13,317 nt of DNA. It comes from Acidobacteriota bacterium (lineage in GTDB: Bacteria > Acidobacteriota > Vicinamibacteria > Vicinamibacterales > UBA8438). Under the pieces are notes generated by a model, which was not told where the DNA came from, did no database searches, and was given only the letters and a program-made list of their open reading frames with translations. The stretch's first letter is position 1. Every line of letters begins with the position of its first letter. The stretch covers positions 7,520 to 20,836 of the forward strand of contig DQEK01000073.1 of the NCBI GenBank assembly GCA_003533545.1, written 5' to 3'. A program made the position numbers and the translations under genes. Below are positions 12,771-13,317 of the stretch, piece after piece.

Positions 12771-13317
12771 TCAGTCGCGTCCCTGCTTCGCCGCTCCCTG
12801 TTCTTCTTCGAGACGCGCACCCACGAGGGTGTTGTACAGCCCGTAGTTGCCCTCGTGGCATGCAAACTCGAACAGCGGACCGCGGGTTCGGCTCATCGGC
12901 ATCTCGGCCGTCCAGGGCCGGTCCCAGGTGCCCGGGTCGTCAACCGTAAACTCATAGGCGATGGTGTCCTCCGCCACCCGCGTGAACCGCTCAAGCACAG
13001 TCATCTGCTCGCTCGACCCACGAAACGGATTTTTGGCGTTGAAGTTGGATGTTTCCACCACCAACGTCTCGCCTTCCCAGCGTCCACGTGACAGACCAAT
13101 CCATTGCCGCGTACCTGTCGGAGGGGGCTCCCGGCCATCCAGTGGAATTACCCTGGCATCGTGGATCATTTCGGCCAGAATCATCACGTAGCCGGGCGCT
13201 TGTACGATCTGATAGTTACTGTTGTAACCCGTATTCATCAGCGGAGGACCGACACCCGCCATGATGATGCAACGGTCGTCGAGTTGATTGCTCTCAGCGG
13301 AGTCCCAGCGCCCCCCA
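12771..13317 (-). CDS. Exported W-E-G-(D/E)-T-L-V family protein, copy 2 (N-terminus off the right edge)
   Basis: The frame stays open from the window edge to the TGA at 12773-12771, giving 181 visible residues. The ATG at 13262 is internal: upstream residues R-W-D-S-A-E-S-N-Q-L-D-D-R-C continue the family pattern. It aligns with copy 1 across Y-Q-I-V-Q-A-P-G-Y-V-M-I-L, then G-L-S-R-G-R-W-E-G-E-T-L-V-V-E-T, F-N, L-E-R-F-T-R, and D-R-P-W-T. The C-terminus has F-A-C-H-E-G-N-Y-G-L, which copy 1 has lost or changed to F-R-C-V-E-F-V-E-D-L. It is therefore a diverged tandem paralogue. The signal peptide and first third lie outside the window. Function is unknown. Confidence 0.75.
   Translation of the reverse strand, partial: GGRWDSAESNQLDDRCIIMAGVGPPLMNTGYNSNYQIVQAPGYVMILAEMIHDARVIPLDGREPPPTGTRQWIGLSRGRWEGETLVVETSNFNAKNPFRGSSEQMTVLERFTRVAEDTIAYEFTVDDPGTWDRPWTAEMPMSRTRGPLFEFACHEGNYGLYNTLVGARLEEEQGAAKQGRD

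Overview
The window is a bacterial chromosome fragment, apparently GC-rich. The right end carries a DUF6152-type exported protein, an exported cupin and two tandem copies of an exported family with the W-E-G-(D/E)-T-L-V core. From memory I associate this set with Acidobacteriota, especially Vicinamibacteria, including environmental genomes. That placement is an inference. No RNA genes, CRISPR arrays, insertion sequences or phage genes were seen. No gene-free stretch exceeds about 130 bases, and each of the larger gaps is described in the list.

Layout: (1) 1-1007 minus, a membrane-anchored alkaline-phosphatase/sulfatase-superfamily protein cut by the left edge. (2) 1117-3628 plus, an apparent operon of an FkbM-type methyltransferase, a second SAM methyltransferase and a creatininase-superfamily amidohydrolase. 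(3) A divergent pair: a GTP cyclohydrolase II with a degenerate RibB-like N-terminal domain (3631-4785 minus) and a stand-alone RibD-type reductase (4855-5715 plus). (4) 5847-10070 minus, a tightly coupled five-gene operon. In transcription order it holds a zinc-less MDR dehydrogenase, a PTPS/QueD-fold protein, a GT4 glycosyltransferase, a SAM methyltransferase and an UPF0104/AglD2-type membrane protein. It ends in a probable intrinsic terminator. (5) 10100-10861 plus, a CDP-alcohol phosphatidyltransferase, divergent from that operon. (6) 10984-13317, the exported cupin facing a minus-strand operon of DUF6152 and two paralogous exported proteins, the last cut by the right edge.

The most interesting part is regions 2-5. 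They combine the first two chemical steps of riboflavin-type pyrimidine synthesis (GTP ring opening and ribosyl reduction) with a PTPS-fold protein that has lost the family's catalytic triad. Alongside are an amidohydrolase, a dehydrogenase, methyltransferases, a glycosyltransferase and two lipid or polyprenol-type membrane enzymes. The deaminase, a working RibB, and the later riboflavin genes are absent here. My reading is a specialised pathway making a ribityl-aminopyrimidine or pterin-like compound that may be glycosylated, methylated and attached to or moved across the membrane. No product is known to me for this gene set. The pathway is inferred from family membership and gene order.
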